A stretch of 64,000 nt of DNA, taken from positions 4,492,501 to 4,556,500 of the forward strand of contig NZ_FNSM01000001.1 of NCBI RefSeq assembly GCF_900105415.1. Direction: 5' to 3'. Position 1 is the stretch's first letter. The number at the start of each line of letters is the position of its first letter. The notes below the pieces were generated by a model. It did not search any database. It was not told where the DNA came from and was given only the letters and a program-made list of their open reading frames with translations. This stretch comes from Streptomyces sp. TLI_105 (GTDB taxonomy: Bacteria; Actinomycetota; Actinomycetes; Streptomycetales; Streptomycetaceae). This document shows positions 63,742-64,000 of this stretch, piece by piece. The translations under genes were made by a program, and so were the position numbers.

Positions 63742-64000
63742 CTAGAAGCCCCGGGTGCGCTTCGCCGCGCGCCGTGCCGCCGCCGCGCCCGGGGCCTGCA
63801 TGAACAGGCGGGCCAGCTCGCTCCCCAGGTTCACGCCGATCGCGATCGCCAGGGCGAGCGCCGCCGCCTTCGCGAGCGAGGCGAAACCCTGGTCCAGATT
63901 GTGCTGGGCGATCGCGAGCACCCCGAAGTACGTCGCCGAACCGGGCAGCAGCGGCCCGATCGCCGCCGTCACGTACGGCAGCGACGAGGTGTGGTGATAG
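63742..64000 (-). CDS. Threonine/serine exporter (ThrE-like) family protein, C-terminal part
   Basis: The final 85 residues of a gene that enters from the right edge. PYVTAAIGPLLPGSATYFGV followed by ALAIAIGVNLGSELARLFMQ is the C-terminal membrane region of ThrE-type (DUF3815/ThrE_2) exporters: two or three spans and a basic tail (RRAAKRTRGF). The in-frame Met at 63972 is internal. It converges with the DedA gene, six bases separating the stop codons. Export of threonine, serine or another small compound is the family function. Confidence 0.82.
   Translation of the reverse strand, partial: YHHTSSLPYVTAAIGPLLPGSATYFGVLAIAQHNLDQGFASLAKAAALALAIAIGVNLGSELARLFMQAPGAAAARRAAKRTRGF

Overview
The window is chromosomal DNA of a Streptomyces. 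The bases are very GC-rich with strong third-position bias, GTG and TTG starts are common, many genes appear to start without a leader, and several genes are Streptomyces hallmarks: bldG with its partner anti-sigma gene, a TipA-type regulator, DUF397/anti-sigma-kinase/XRE trios, FtsX exporters beside two-component systems, and a LuxR/TrmB-like regulator. I see no phage genes, transposase, CRISPR array or rRNA. There is one tRNA gene, tRNA-Thr(CGT).

Layout. 1-11400: an SF2 helicase (cut at the left edge), bldG and its anti-sigma partner, proton-pumping pyrophosphatase hppA, a lipoprotein, a methyltransferase translationally coupled to an ArsR-type regulator, an ABC-2 exporter and a small membrane protein. 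11700-26800: the conserved core topA, tmk fused to a transporter-like domain, holB and a tripeptidyl-aminopeptidase-like lipoprotein, then tRNA-Thr. An ABC/FtsX exporter with a histidine kinase and response regulator sits inside this core. 26900-27700: signal peptidase I.

27764-38575 is the most interesting part. It looks like a biosynthetic locus: a LuxR-type regulator, a 67-residue secreted-type peptide with three DTGWG repeats, a DRE-TIM aldolase-like protein lacking a metal-ligand Asp, a cupin, a methionyl-tRNA-synthetase-like protein, a FAD amine-oxidase-like protein fused to a periplasmic-binding-protein fold, an APC transporter, a lysine/ornithine N-hydroxylase and a PPOX-fold flavoprotein. 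N-hydroxylase plus cupin plus MetRS-like protein plus FAD oxidase is the enzyme set known to make N-N bonds (hydrazines) from N6-hydroxylysine and an amino acid. Here the cupin and MetRS parts are separate overlapping genes, and a repeat peptide heads the operon.

38700-54900: a one-TM protein, a SigE-type ECF sigma factor with a membrane partner, a family A DNA polymerase, a LuxR regulator with a kinase-like ATPase domain, a quinone reductase, a GNAT acetyltransferase, a second ABC/FtsX exporter, an NmrA-like reductase divergent from its likely HxlR regulator, a DUF2786 protein and a FUSC transporter. 54900-64000: zinc-free L33, a DUF397/ATPase/XRE trio sharing a 23-base upstream motif, aldehyde dehydrogenase, DinB, PadR, a ClC-type channel, a TipA-like regulator without the drug-capturing cysteine, a YbjQ protein, DedA, and the end of a ThrE-like exporter.

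Four long gene-free gaps (34660-35181, 43070-43455, 46350-46768, 52203-52814) carry members of one palindromic intergenic repeat family. Two of them share an exact 64-base segment in opposite orientation.
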